A stretch of 64,000 nucleotides of DNA from Amblyomma americanum (GCF_052857255.1 NC_135505.1:132519967-132583966), one strand, 5' to 3'; positions 51,188-62,852 are shown, numbered from the stretch's first letter. The notes: generated from the letters alone by a model not told the origin. Made by a program: numbers and translations.

Positions 51188-51264
<77 letters not shown>

Positions 51265-51950
51265 GGAAGCCAACAGTCACCGAAACAAAGGTGCACAGGG
51301 GAATGTTTTTTTTTAATGTCTGGCGCCAATCAATTAGTTTTTAAAGAAAATTACTTATCAAGCAGCAGAAAAAACAACCATGCCGCCGGTGGGATCCGAA
51401 CCCACGACCTCCGAATATCGCCTCCGGTGCTCTTACCAACTGAGCTACGGCGAGGCTCTCCAATCTGCTGCTTTCGTGGGTATTTATGTTTAGCGTGTAA
51501 GCGAACCTCGAGAGTGTTCACCAGCGCCACCCTCGTCCATATAGGTGGACGTAGCACGACCTCTAATACCGCAAGTGTGACATAGAACGTAATCTAGTGG
51601 CGAAGGCGGAAACTGTCCGAGAACCCTCTTATGCTACCTATGGCATCAAGACTGCCAGAACCGAGACCCCCTTTAAGCTATTAGCAGACAAGGCAAATGA
51701 AGTGAGGGGCTCGTTTGACAAACATATTAAGGAAGCCAACAGTCACCTAAACCAAGGTGCACAGGGGAATGTTTCTATTTTTTCTGCTGCTTGATAAGTA
51801 ATTTTCTTTAAAAACTCATTGATTTTCACAAGACACTCGTATTATTTTACCTCTTTTCAGGATGGTGACATTGACATCACAGCCAAGGTTTTGGATGGCA
51901 ATGATGTTTATGCTTGCATCACGTATCCCCTGCAAGTAGAAGTTGACTAA
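45210..51950 (+). CDS. ML-domain secreted lipid-binding protein, copy 3 (4 exons)
   Basis: Join of 45210-45297, 48923-49106, 49469-49616 and 51861-51950; 169 aa. Six Cys, signal peptide and sequon kept, with canonical splice sites. Differences from copy 1 include [11 protein letters not shown] for [29 protein letters not shown], and [11 protein letters not shown] for [11 protein letters not shown]. It shares DGDIDITAK with copy 2, so in exon 4 copies 2 and 3 are closer to each other than to copy 1. Confidence 0.85.
46132..46976 (-). mobile_element. 5'-truncated CR1/L2-like LINE fragment (LINE-5)
   Basis: Private to unit 3: the flanks join at about 26117-26136 in unit 2. The minus-strand frame 46587-46976 encodes only the C-terminal RT region ([26 protein letters not shown]-like end). 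The 3' end has a hairpin (46171-46185, ACATC/GATGT) and a (TTGTA)n tail. Confidence 0.82.
48923..49106 (+). CDS. ML gene 3, exon 2
   Basis: Carries [11 protein letters not shown]; the second conserved Cys is kept. Acceptor TTTCAG and donor GTAAGT retained. Confidence 0.85.
49469..49616 (+). CDS. ML gene 3, exon 3
   Basis: Acceptor CATAATAG|C retained. Carries [15 protein letters not shown] and NRLATLYFG. Confidence 0.8.
50401..50511 (+). pseudogene. Truncated copy of the 48-aa intron-3 ORF, unit 3
   Basis: Matches 9096-9242 to residue 36, then TAG at 50509-50511. Further small differences follow. It shows the frame is not kept in all units. Confidence 0.3.
50678..50816. repeat. Long intronic inverted repeat, unit 3
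   Basis: Third copy of the hairpin found in introns 3 of genes 1 and 2; arms still pair over about 62 bases. Confidence 0.8.
51045..51261. repeat. Two (TA)n arrays enclosing a 52-bp segment, unit 3
   Basis: TA tracts at 51045-51138 (with one phase slip near 51103) and 51191-51261. The 52 bases between them are the diverged inverse complement of 15178-15238 in unit 1. Confidence 0.85.
51262..51825. mobile_element. Composite repeat with direct and inverted arms and a tRNA-like core
   Basis: TTAAGGAAGCCAACAGTCAC with following bases occurs at 51262 and again at 51726. A 44-base stretch at about 51333-51380 returns as its inverse complement at 51777-51823. Between is a tRNA-like unit. Absent at the matching place in units 1 and 2. 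Family not recognised. Confidence 0.6.
51382..51453 (-). repeat. tRNA-like core of the composite repeat
   Basis: 72 bases with a D-arm-like GTAGCTCAGTTGGTAAGAGC, an anticodon-like arm CCGGA/TTCGG and a T arm with GGGTTCGGATCCC. It folds roughly as a tRNA, but base 33 is not U and it sits in a repeat, so I do not call a tRNA gene. Confidence 0.45.
51861..51950 (+). CDS. ML gene 3, exon 4 and 3' end
   Basis: Acceptor CTTTTCAG, TAA at 51948-51950, AATAAA at 52137-52142. A composite repeat element ends just 5' of the acceptor region (about 51825), leaving a branch-point region of only about 35 bases of original intron. Confidence 0.85.
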   Translation, partial: DGDIDITAKVLDGNDVYACITYPLQVEVD

Positions 51951-52378
51951 ACCAATGGAGGCTCCGTCAAAGGCTACGTTATTGGTGCAACCGCAGATTG
52001 CGGATGAATTCAAGAAACAAGATCGGAATGCATTTATACTTGTGCAGTTAAGCTATTTGGATATCCAGGCCGGCGATTACGTCTTGGTTGGCGAGATGTA
52101 AAGCTATTTTTTTTTGCACTGCGTTGTATGAGCAGAAATAAACCTTTCATGAAAAACTGCGGATCTGAAAGGTATTTATTATAAGAAATATGTGTTCCTC
52201 GAGGACGCAAACACTCTATGAGGCTAGCGTAGCGGTGATATTCCGGGAATGAAGATATGAAAAAAATATTGTGTTTACAGGTCAAGCGAAGACGCTTGTT
52301 ACATGGCGAGATGCCATGAATAAAAAAGGCAGAAGCAAACTGTCAGAACATAAGTTCTCGGGTAATGAGATCAGAAAG

Positions 52379-52612
52379 ATGGTTTGGTTTGGTTTATGGG
52401 GGTTTAACGTCCCAAAGCGACTCAGGCTATGAGAGACGCCGTAGTGAAGGGCTCCGGAAATTTCGACCACCTGGGGTTCTTTACTGACACCGAACAGTAC
52501 ACGGGCCTCTAGAATTTTGCCTCCATCGAAATTCGACCGCCGCGCCCGGTATCGAACCCGCGTCTTACGGGCCGGCAGCCGAGCGCCGTAACCACTCAGC
52601 CACCGCGGCGGC
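52379..52612 (-). mobile_element. tRNA-derived SINE (Ruka-like), unit 3 copy
   Basis: Orthologous to 20757-20989 and 31557-31792, with a small internal deletion (ACGTG lost after TTCTTTA). Confidence 0.78.
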
Positions 52613-53585
52613 TTGAGAGACCAGAAAGACGCTGAAGAATTCGACAAGTGGTATTTTTAACGCCACCACAGAATGAAAGGTTGCCGATTGCCCTGCAGGA
52701 CATGTGCAGGCTGCCGAAGGCGTCCTGATAGAAGTGCAACGTTCGAGGCCAGTATGGGTCCGAACAGCAAAACAAAATGGCGCAACGATAGAGTAGTATG
52801 CTGTAAGGCGACAGTTGCAACAGCGCATAATAAACAGGTCACAAAACTTCCCACGGCAGAATACTAGGCTTGCAGGGGAGATTTCATTACCATAATTATT
52901 TCTGTTGTGGTGTTATCATCGTGATAAAATAACGCGGGAATTCTCCGCGGAAGACGTAGACTGTGTAACCGGATTGTGTCCTGTGCCGAACGCCAATTCG
53001 CGTTCCAGAGCAGAGACTTGAAGGCGCGCCGAATCCCTCTCGGCTAATAATAACAAGATTTCAATAAATATAAGTATTTGAAGCACTATTTTCATTTTGC
53101 TGATCTTGATCGTAATCACCGATTCCAATGCGCCCCTATCCAAAACTTCCTGCCCTTTATCAATGGTCACGGAGTAGGTTTTTTCTTCTATTACCAGGTC
53201 ATTATATCCATGTCCACCAGCGTATAACCCCTGTCCAAAATGCGCGCATGGCGCTCGTGCTATCCTTAAGACTTCTGCAGCGGTCATGCTCACAGGAGTT
53301 TTATAGGTGATTTGCACGAGGGCTTTTGCATAAGGGGAATATCGCCGAGTGGTTACGTGCCAGTGTGGGTTCGCATACAGCTGTGAACAACACTGATAAT
53401 TTTTTTCTAACCTGTGAAAACACTCAGTCTCTATTCATGTTCTTTGAAAGCACTTGACCCGCCGTGATGGCCTATTGGTTATGGCTTCCGGTTGTCGATG
53501 GCAAAGCGAGAGTATTAGAATCGCGCCTGTAGCAGCAACGTTTCGAACGAGGCGAAACGCAAAATGGCCCGTGCGCTAAGCAAGA
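52613..53585. other. Spacer after unit 3
   Basis: No similarity to units 1 and 2 recognised. An open frame of 133 codons (52916-53317, minus) has no family I know and no support. A tRNA-like remnant begins at about 53458. Confidence 0.4.
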
Positions 53586-53845
53586 ACCCGCCGCGGTGGC
53601 TCAGTGGTTAAGGCACTCGGCTACTGATCCGGAATACCCGGGTTTGAACCCGACCGAAGCGGCCGAGTTTCGATGGACGCGGAACGCAAAAGGCACGCGT
53701 GTGCTCTGCAATGTCAGTGCTCGTTAAAGAATCCCAGGTGGTCGAAATTACTCCGGAGCCCTCCACTACGGCACCTCTTTCTTCCTTTCCTCTCTCAGTC
53801 CCTCCTTTATTCCTTTCCAGGCGTTGTATGACGACACCCAGGTAT
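53586..53845 (+). mobile_element. Second-family tRNA-derived SINE, plus orientation
   Basis: CCGCGGTGGCTCAGTGGTTA head, GGGTTTGAACCC B box, CCAGGTGGTCGAAATT body, pyrimidine-rich 3' part. Same family as 27941-28252. Confidence 0.8.
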
Positions 53846-54102
53846 AAATGAATGTCAAGTCTAGAACAGCCAATCTCGCATATATGGGCATTAATCCATT
53901 CACGCTATCGCGTCATTCCTTAAGGTGGAACTTAAGTGTCCGTTCCAATTTTAGCGCGAAAGAATTAAGACGTTTCCAACCAACAATCTTGTGTGAAGTT
54001 CCACTTTGGTAGTGACCTTACTTAACAAGGTTGAAACCAAGAATCAAGTGTGAAGCTTGATGTTGAAGACGACCTTGACCAACCTAGAGAAATAAAATAT
54101 AT

Positions 54103-54190
54103 ATTGCCGCAACTGGGTTCGAACCCGCAGCGTCGCGAGCAAATCAGCATCGCTGGTCAGTTGTCGAGAGCACTAGGCTATCGCAACTGC
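54103..54190 (-). repeat. tRNA-like repeat
   Basis: Minus strand has GCGATAGCCTAGTGC and GGGTTCGAACCCAG; the two ends do not pair as an acceptor stem. Likely the head of a third SINE type. Confidence 0.45.
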
Positions 54191-55312
54191 AGGAGAGCAC
54201 TATGCAATCTCCGCAATCGATAAAGCATCGTGATAAACTAAACACAAGCTAAACATAAAGCAAAACCTGAGCCAACCAGGTCAAACACATGCTTTCGCAC
54301 ATCTACTGGGTTTAACCCCGTTAAATCCCTACCACTTTTTAACTGTAACGATGGACTTCATTAAATTTCAACGGCACATTACAGTATTGACTGAAATCCA
54401 TTAGGCTAATGCACACTTGCACAAGCAAACATGCTGAATATTTTTTTCCAGCACTGTTTTAACAAAGACTTGGATGTTCTCTTGCGTCGGCCGACAACTT
54501 TCCTGCATGGCAATCCCCGTTTTTCACTGGACCGCTATAGTCGCTGAGCAGAGCTTGCTTATATTTTGTAGAGTGATTTTTAGTTTTTCCACGGCATATT
54601 TGTTGAGGAATGTACGTTTTACTGTTGATGCCTTTCCAAAGCGGAGGTTTTTGTAATTAAATAAAACTCTGTACTGAAAACGATTTTTTTTCGCATATTC
54701 GTGTTTTGGGCAGAATAATGACACGAATGGGATCTCTATTTAAGTATGCCTTAGGTACCGTTGCCTTTTGTGCACCACACAGGTACGTTGTTTCTATCCC
54801 CTTTAGCTCCAGCGCCAAAATGCCGGGCTACCACACGGTGAGCCTATAAATATATACGAAGGACCATAATTTCTGTGTATGCCCCTGTTACCTTTGAGCG
54901 CCCGATTTTGAATTTATCTTCGCGGCGCGTGTTCAGAACATGGTGGCGTTCGCCGACAAGAAATATACGGCGCCTCCTAATTTCCCCTTAAGAATGATAT
55001 TTATTAATGCGAAAGGATCATATGCGAAGGAAAACCCGTGTCCTGAAGTTGTCCGCAAGATGAGCCCACAGGAAATGGTACCTCTCAAGTGACCTCATTC
55101 GAAAAAATAAATTCGCCGGCTTTGAGATTCGAACCCAGGATCTCTGCTTGCCAAATGGGCAGCGTGTTAAAGGGGCACGAAGTGAATGCGTTGTGACGTT
55201 TGTGACTGTGAAGTGGGCTGGGGATGTGTACCGACGTTAGACAGCAATGAGTAGTAGAAAAGTTTCCTGGCGTCATCCAAGGATTACCTGACAAGTGTCA
55301 CGTGACAGTGGT

Positions 55313-55546
55313 TTATGGTTTATGGAGGTTTAACGTCCCAAAGCAACTCAGGCTATGAGAGACGCCGTAGTGAAGGGCTCCGGGAATTTCGACCACCTGG
55401 GGTTCTTTAACGTGCACTGACATCGCACAGTACACGGGCCTCTAGATTTTCGCCTCCATCGAAATTCGACCTCCTCGGTCGGGATCGAACCCCCGTCTTT
55501 CAGGCCAGCAGCCGAGCGCCATAACCACTCAGCCACCGCGGCGGCC
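55313..55546 (-). mobile_element. tRNA-derived SINE (Ruka-like) in the unit 3-4 spacer
   Basis: Same family as 20757-20989, but with different flanks (GTCACGTGAC on both sides, 55297-55306 and 55546-55555, which may be its target duplication), so it is an independent insertion. Confidence 0.82.
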
Positions 55547-56797
55547 GTCACGTGACAATAATTACTTGCAAAAAAGTTACTGACGTTCAAACGAAAATGC
55601 TTTCGCATTTCTGAAATGCAGCAGAGTGAAGTGGTGCCCAAGTTTTTATGGCAGGGGCGTGATTCGCAGAAATGTTTTTCGACTTCAAGAGACTTTCAAT
55701 AAGAACTGTTCGTGCGTATCATTCTGTATTTTTTTGCCTTTCGAGTTTCCGGTAAAACAGTACCGGATGTATAGTCCACGTGAGAGGTGTCCGCTCCTTA
55801 GATTCAATGACCGCTCAAGCTCTGAAGAGGAAAATATTACACCACCGTTATATATTCATTGCTTCAGACGGATTCATGACCTCTAGTTTGTGTTCAGTAA
55901 CATTATTCTCAAACCGGTCACACTGATGTCAAGAACATTGAGCGGCGCCAGATTAGAAAGTCCTCCAAGTCCTATTTAAGACTTGCAGCTCTCACTCGAA
56001 CATTCAATCAGCAATTATTAGACTCCGCCGTTGAATGAATTAGAATACATATAAACAAGAACTCCTAGTATAGTTAAGACACTGTTCCCACTTGAACATA
56101 CAATCTGCAATAATTTGGCTCCGTATTTGAACGATTTAGAACACAGATTAGAAAGTCTCTCTAGTCATAGTTAATACTAGATGTCCCCACTCGAGAACAT
56201 ATTAAGCAATAATTTTGCTCTGTGTCCTCCACGTGATTACAAGCGATTCTGAAGTCTGACTCGTCGCCTCTTAAGGACGTGAAAAAGAAAACATAGGATA
56301 CCGGGAAGAAGCTTCTTCATTAGAATCTCTGACTGAGCATAGCATTGTGGATCAGGAGCTAAAATTTAAAGACAACGTTTTGACAGATATTAATAGTTGC
56401 CATTTACGTCCTGACATATCCGTTTAGCAGAAGTTTTTAAATACTGGCGAACAGTCTAGCAGTGTAGTAGAAACCGAGCCAAGCATTTCTAACCGCGCGT
56501 GACATATTTTATGGGTCTCTCCACCTTTCCTGGAGTGCCTGTTCTGGGCTTTAGGGGTAGTAAAAAAATGGTGACAATGCACGTGCCCACCATTTTCTCC
56601 GTTGTTGGTTAGCGGAACGACGTTTTAGCCCCGCTCGATGTCGGCTCACCCTGTAGAACCGTAACCCGAGGTTTCCTATTTCCGCCGAAATGTTTTTGCC
56701 CTGCCGTTCACGTCACTAACGTCCGGTAGCGCTTCGCGTTTAGAGAGACTTGCAAAGCCCCACTCGTGCACAAATTCCACACATCACCAACTCCGAG

Positions 56798-56885
56798 ATG
56801 CTCGCCATCGCCTTTCTCGGCCTTTCGGCCATTTTAAATTAGGCTGCCTGTTCCGTTCAGACTCCTCCGATAACCAAATGGTCCG
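56798..56885 (+). pseudogene. ML gene 4, exon 1 (stop and lost Cys)
   Basis: Same 88-nt length and G|GTAAG donor as in genes 1-3. It starts MLAIAFLGLSAILN, then TAG at 56840-56842 where the others have CAG, and continues AACSVQTPPITKW. The conserved Cys of ITKC is Trp. The signal peptide is therefore broken. Confidence 0.8.
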
Positions 56886-57950
56886 GTAAGACCACTAACA
56901 CCCTTATCTAATTGACAGCTACAATGAAATATCGGTTTCTGATTGTAAGAGGTTGCCAAAACATGCTTCGGCAGAATACTCTGCGTAGTACGACTGAGGG
57001 ATAAAGCGGTACTGATTTTATAGCTGTCTATGTGCAAGAGATGCTTCCTCACAGTTGTGGTCGAAAATCAAACTTTAAACAGTGAAAACACAAATCTCCT
57101 GGCTACCCATAAATATTGCCTACACAAACAATTAGAAAATATTCATGAAAATTTATTTGATTTTTTGTGTTTAAAACATCAACGGTGTGAAAGGAGTCTA
57201 TAAAAACACTCGAGGACTAAGCGAAATGACACTCATATAGCAATTTCCAGATATATCAATCCTTTCAACGAAATGACACTGATGTGGCTTTTTCCAGATA
57301 TATTAATCCTTTCTGGCTCAGTCCACTAAGACGTTAGGGTGCCGGAAATGTTTGTTTGGAACATAAGGTAAAAGAAAAATGTACAACTTCGTTTAAGCTT
57401 TGAGTCCAGAGTGCTTTATTCTGAACTGTATACAGGGGCTCCTGTAGCATGCAAAAAAGTCATACTAGTTATAGAGGGCGCAACAAAAAATCTTCTTGCC
57501 TTCAAAAGGTCTAGACTACTAAGCATGCATTGCAAGCCAAACGGTATGTGACTTAGATGCAAACCCCTAGACTCCATTGAAAGAAAAAAAGCTCTGAAAG
57601 AAAAGAAAGAATAAAGAATGTATTGAAAGAAACAAGGGGTACATTTGGCCAAGCCCACACTTTCTTGGGGATTCAAATAAACCTCTCAAGCTAGTACGGA
57701 GCGTATATAAAAAATTAGAGCATATATGAAGATTTCGCTGATGGTGTTGAAGGACCCCTGCACGATGCGAAAAGTGTGAAGTTCACTTGTGTTTGGCCAC
57801 GTCAAAGTAAGTGACTTACATTTTTTCATGCAAAACCATAGGTTGCCTACAACTTTACACTTCACTGACTCCTGATGTGATGAGAGTTTTGTTAATAAAA
57901 GACCTACCAACACATTCGTTGCGTGTCATTCCCTCCACAAAGGATTTATT
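56886..57950 (+). other. ML gene 4 intron 1, 5' part
   Basis: Diverged relative of the unit 1 intron (57300-57700 resembles 1490-1900). No gene seen. Confidence 0.5.
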
Positions 57951-58342
57951 TTAGAGCAATAACAGAGAATTTCGAAATTTAAACTTACCAGCAAGTTTAT
58001 TCATGGCCCGGGAAGGGATAAAGTGGATTGCAGCGCAGTGGTTCATGCCACCTATGAAATGAACATAGTGATTTTTTGTAGAGATAGAAAAATATGCAGC
58101 TAATAAATCTATGGCGTCTAGCGTCTCCTGTAGGCTATCACGGACTTTGAGTTGAGGGAGAAAGTGAACAGTAAGATGTTCTGTCCTCTGCGAATTTAAT
58201 AAACACTGACGAAGAAATCCACCTGCGCAAATACGCCATTTTGTTTGATTTGGCATCTATTTTAACAATGGTTTATGAGGTCGTGGCCTCAGAAGAACAG
58301 CTACGGTGCAAAAAAAAAATGCACAAAACCAACGATGTAAAT
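57951..58342 (+). repeat. Left 392-bp direct repeat flanking LINE-6
   Basis: From TTAGAGCA to GATGTAAAT; the same sequence, differing at roughly a dozen places, is at 60675-61065. It is intron sequence related to 2100-2500 of unit 1. Confidence 0.9.
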
Positions 58343-60578
58343 TAGGAATTCCCTAATCCGCAACCTGGGTGACGAGGCAGTCGAACAGCTCACTACCTAC
58401 CTAAACAAACAATTTTAGGCAGGACTGGTGCCCAAGGAATGGAAGCACTCTATGGTTGTAATGATCCCCAAACCCGGAAAGAAACTACACATAGAAAACC
58501 TGAGGCCCATTTCACTCACATCTTGCCTCGGCAAGCTCTATGAAAGAATTGAAACCAAAAGAATTCAAAACTACCTAGAGGACAATGAGTTGTATCCCCA
58601 TAGCTTGTTTGGGTTCAGGGCAAACCTGTCAACGCAAGACATCCTGCTACAACTCAAACATGAGGTAATTGCCAATTCCCCGCAGCAAGGAGAAAACATA
58701 ATTATGGCAATTGACATCAAAGGGGCCTTCGACAACGTTAGCCACGCGGCTATAATGGAAGGCATCAACAATACCAACTGCGGAAGGAGAATCCACGACT
58801 ATGTAAGATCTTTCCTGACAGAAAGAACGGTCACAGTAGGATTAGGAGATGTAAGAAGCGGTACCATAGACACACCAAATAAAGGCACACCGCAGGGATC
58901 GGTTATATCACCAATCCTTTTTAACCTAAGCATGATCGGTCTGGCAAGGAAACTTGAAAACATCCCGGGCATAGGACACGCCATATATGCGGACGATATA
59001 ACTATATGGTCGAACCAGGGATCACTGGGGCAGAAGGAACAGCAACTGCAAGAGGCAGCAACCTGCATCGAGCAATACACCAAAACGAGGGGTTTAACCT
59101 GCTCAACCGAAAAATCGGAAATCCTTAGGATAGGAAAGAAACCAACAGATGCAAGACTAGAAATAAAGCTCGAGGACAACACCATCCCGGAAAAGGAGAC
59201 TATTCGAATTTTAAGCATGTGGCTACAGAGCAACGGCAAATGCAACCACACGATAAACCTCCTTAAAAAATCAACGGAACAAGTCTGCCGCATGATAACC
59301 AGAGTATCATCCAGAAGATACGGCATGAAGGAGTGCGACACGCTGAAACTAGTGAACAGCCTAGTCATCAGCAGAATAATCTACTCACTACCATACCACG
59401 ACATGCTCAATAGCGAGGAAAATCAGACGGAGGTTCCAATCAAAGCAGCCTACAAAACAGCTCTGAACTTACCGAGAAACACTTCAAACGACCAGCTGGC
59501 AGAACTGGGGCTGCACAACACTTTTGATGAGCTTAGTAAGGCACAATTCATGTCGCAAATACAAAGGCTAAGGACCTCGACAACAGGAAGGGCCCTCTTG
59601 AGAAGGCTGAACTATAAAGAAGCCTTGGACATCGAGGACAGGTCTGAAAACATCCCAGATGAAATACGTCGAACCTTCCATGTTAGTCCCATACCGAGGA
59701 ATATGGATCCAAACCTCCACGCAGCAAGAAGACAGGCAAGGGCTAAATATGCAGAAACGACGATAGCCACACAAGATCGAGTAGTGTACACTGACGCCAC
59801 ACTGTATCCATGAAATCTCAGCCAAAGCATCAAGAAAACAGTTTCGGTTGTAACAACGAAGGAAGGTGACCTCATCAGCGGTGCATCCACGAGAGATGGA
59901 ACGATAGCTGAGGCAGAGGAGATAGCCGTAGCCCTAGTGGCAGCCGAGGGCTATCGCACCAACAAATCTCTCACAATCTTAACTGACTCTCAGGAAGCGT
60001 GCAGACGCTACATGGCAGGAAGAATAAATAAGAAAGCACTAAAGATACTCTTGAAAACGAAGCGAACCAATGAAAATATCCAACATAGGATCTGCTGGGT
60101 ACCAGGACACGCCGGAATCAAAGGCAATCTGAAAGCAGACAAGCTAGCTCGCGAGCTCACTACCCGAGCTGGTGCGTCAAATGCCTCGGACGGCCCGGGA
60201 ATGACGGTGGAGCTCACGTACGCAGCTATCCTCAACCTCATTAAAGGCAGAAGGCGCAAATACCCCCAGCCACACCCTCAGCTAACACAATACGAGGCGA
60301 CATGCTGGAGAAGACTCCAAACAGGGACCTTCTACAACCTTCATGTCCTACATAAGATGTATCCAGAGCAGTATAGGGATACATGTCCGTGGTGCGGGGA
60401 AACCCCCACGTTATATCATATCACATGGGAATGTACACACAATGTAGCGTTCCGAAATAATAAAGACCCAAATGCGGAGCAGTGGGAGGACCGGCTAACC
60501 AGCAGCCAGCTTAAGGTCCAAAGGGACCTAGTGAGCCACGCATGCCGGATGGCCAGGGACAGTGGTGCCTTGGACTAG
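58343..60578 (+). pseudogene. LINE-6 ORF2 remnant (RT-RNase H)
   Basis: One frame with stops only at 58416-58418 and 59811-59813. RT motifs: NLRPISLTSCLGKLYE, MAIDIKGAFDNVSH, GTPQGSVISPILFNL, IYADDITIW. RNase H: VYTDATLYP, then TGA, AEAEEIAVAL, ILTDSQEACRRY, WVPGHAGIKGNLKADKLA. C-terminal CPWCGETPTLYHITWEC. The last stop falls within the RNase H domain. Confidence 0.82.
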
Positions 60579-60674
60579 GGGCGCCAACCACGCTCAGCCG
60601 GCAAGACATCGGCAGTCTCCGGGCACGCAACCAAACCTCTCAATTGGAACAATAAAGTTTACTCTCTCTCTCTC
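58343..60674 (+). mobile_element. 5'-truncated I/R1-group LINE with RNase H (LINE-6)
   Basis: Begins inside ORF2 just before the RT and ends with AATAAAGTTTAC and a (CT)n tail. Lies exactly between two long direct repeats. No ORF1 or endonuclease remains. Confidence 0.85.
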
Positions 60675-61065
60675 TTAGAGCAGTAACAGAGAATTCCGAA
60701 ATTTAAACTTACCAGCAAGTTTATTCATGGCCCGGGAAGGGATAAAGTGGATTGCAGCGCAGTGGTTCATGGCACCTATGAAATGAACATAGTGATTTTT
60801 CGTAGAGATAGAAAAATATGCAGCTAATAAATCTATGGCGTCTAGCGTCTCCTGTAGGCTATCACGGACTTTGAGTTGAGGGAGAAAGTGAACAGTAAGA
60901 TATTCTGTCCTCTGCGAACTTAAAAAACACTGACGAACAAATCCAGCTGCGCAAATACGCCATTTTGTTTGATTTGGCATCTATTTTAACAATGGTTTGT
61001 GAGGTCGTGGCCTCAGAAGAACAGCTACGGTGCAAAAAAAAAAGAACAAAACCAACGATGTAAAT
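60675..61065 (+). repeat. Right 391-bp direct repeat flanking LINE-6
   Basis: Second copy of 57951-58342; after it the intron continues (GCACATTCAAAAATGC). Differences from the left copy are mostly single bases. Confidence 0.9.
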
Positions 61066-62852
61066 GCACATTCAAAAATGCAAGTGCACCAAACAAATCA
61101 GAGTCTTTGTGCAATAAATTCAAATACTGTTTTACATTCCTGTTCGTATAGTTTTTCTCAGGCCACGGGCACCGAAAAAAGTGATCGTTTACAATCTCTG
61201 CACAGATTTCGAAGCACATTGAGCGTTCGCTCTAGCATTTCTTTAATTATTTAAACAACTACTAGGATATGCTCGTATCCAAATGAAGAAATAAAATCCA
61301 TGTCATGAGTGGACGATCATATTACAACGCGCTTTAGAGGGGGGGGGGGGGGTTGGAAGAGCATCCATCACACCTTTCCTATGCTGCGCCATCCTGTTCA
61401 TATTTTCTATCTTCATGAACTCGACTTATGTCTCAACTATCCTTTTGATGGTTGGCCGGATAGAAACTGCGCTAGTACATTTCGTTTTTTTTACCACCCT
61501 GGCGTATTTCTTAGGCGTTTGAAAGAGCGAGAGGCTGAAACACATGAACGAAAACGCAGGGAGGTAAACTATACATTTATGCATTCGGAAAGCTTATCAA
61601 AGATGTCATGTCCAATTTTGAGGGAACTATATTCTGCCGCAGCTTTTCAACTAGGTATTCAGTTCTACATTTTGGATCCTTCTAACTCAAGCTTACCATT
61701 TCTTTTCTCCACTCTTTTTGTCAAGAACAATGTTGGAATAAAAACGTAATGAGATTTTGTTAAATCTGTATTGCTCCATGCATTTTCCTGTAACGTTGCA
61801 GCGTTCCAATAGTTATCAGTCATCTTTACTATAACTCTAACGAGCAGGTTTATTCATCACCAGGCTGTGCACTGATATATGAGTATCAGGTATACGAATA
61901 TCAGATATATGAATCTGCTGTGAGTTCTGAGCGCGAAAGGGTCATCCGACAAAGCAGCGTCTCAGCCAAGCATAATTCAAAAGATTTATATACTATAACA
62001 ATTAAGTCGTTAAAAGCTTTGTCAGTTTCAAGCTGTTCGGAATTGGTAGCAAAGCAAGCTGACCTAAATAGGCTATGAGAACAAGTCCCCCGCCGAGCCA
62101 AGTTCCCAAGTGCTTTATGATGTACCACTACGCGTCAAAGTAAAATGGTTACGGAGTACGATTCCGACTTAAAAGGCATAAGTATCTATGGTGAGTAAAG
62201 ATGTTGAGTAAGATATCAAAGAGTATATGATTATTCGCTGTGTTTTAGGCCTACCTTAGAAACCAGATGTGCAGCGAGCATTACCCGCACGGCTCGAGCA
62301 TAATAGCCCATCTTTTGAAGAATTTTTAAACGTGACATGTTTCTAGTGTTCTTAAACGTGACACTAGAAGGACGGTAGTCACTTAAGCTTGTCGGAGGTT
62401 ACTGGAGTCAAAGGACTCAGCATGGAAAATATTTCAGACTGCATGCATCTTAACTACTATGTGCCAAGTGTGACGCCAGAGTTACGCGTATGAAGCGTAG
62501 AAGTGCTTCATCTCTTGGCGAGGCCTAAATGTCTTGCGCCAACAACATTGCCATGAAGCTACATTTGCAAAACAGCATACCTCTTCACTGACTTCGGTTG
62601 CAACTACTGTCATTCCTTCTGTTCTATGATGAATACAGGACGCCAATTAATAGAATAGATGACGCAGAGCGGGGCAATATTTTTAAATAACAGCACACTC
62701 CATATTAGTCAAAGACTCGCACAATCGTGCCTGTTAACTGAGGCGTATCATTTTGATAACCCCTATGACGATTGACGGTTTTGCTTCCTGCCAGCGGAAA
62801 CAGTAAAAAGCACACTAGGTGTTCCTAACCTATAACATAGATCACCTTATAG
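61066..62852 (+). other. ML gene 4 intron 1, 3' part
   Basis: Diverged intron; 62150-62820 resembles 6840-7580 in unit 1. A poly-G run is at about 61337-61350. A 146-codon frame (61309-61749) crosses that run and looks accidental. Confidence 0.5.

Larger units (their letters stand above)
44541..52640 (+). repeat. Tandem unit 3 of the ML-gene array
   Basis: Copy of unit 2 at an offset of about 19982. Similarity runs from the half-site cluster through exon 4 and the shared SINE ending at 52612. Beyond that the close match to the downstream spacers of units 1 and 2 stops, so the recent duplication breakpoint lies near 52610-52650. Private insertions are a LINE fragment in intron 1 and a composite tRNA-like element in intron 3. 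Confidence 0.85.

Noticed and set aside
51382..51453. Functional tRNA gene
   Set aside because: D, anticodon and T arms are visible, but position 33 is not U, the acceptor stem is imperfect and it is embedded in a repeat.
52916..53317. 133-codon frame on the minus strand as a gene
   Set aside because: No recognisable domain, no signal of splice context, no second copy for comparison.
61309..61749. 146-codon frame with a Gly run
   Set aside because: Runs through a poly-G tract in an intron; no family resemblance.
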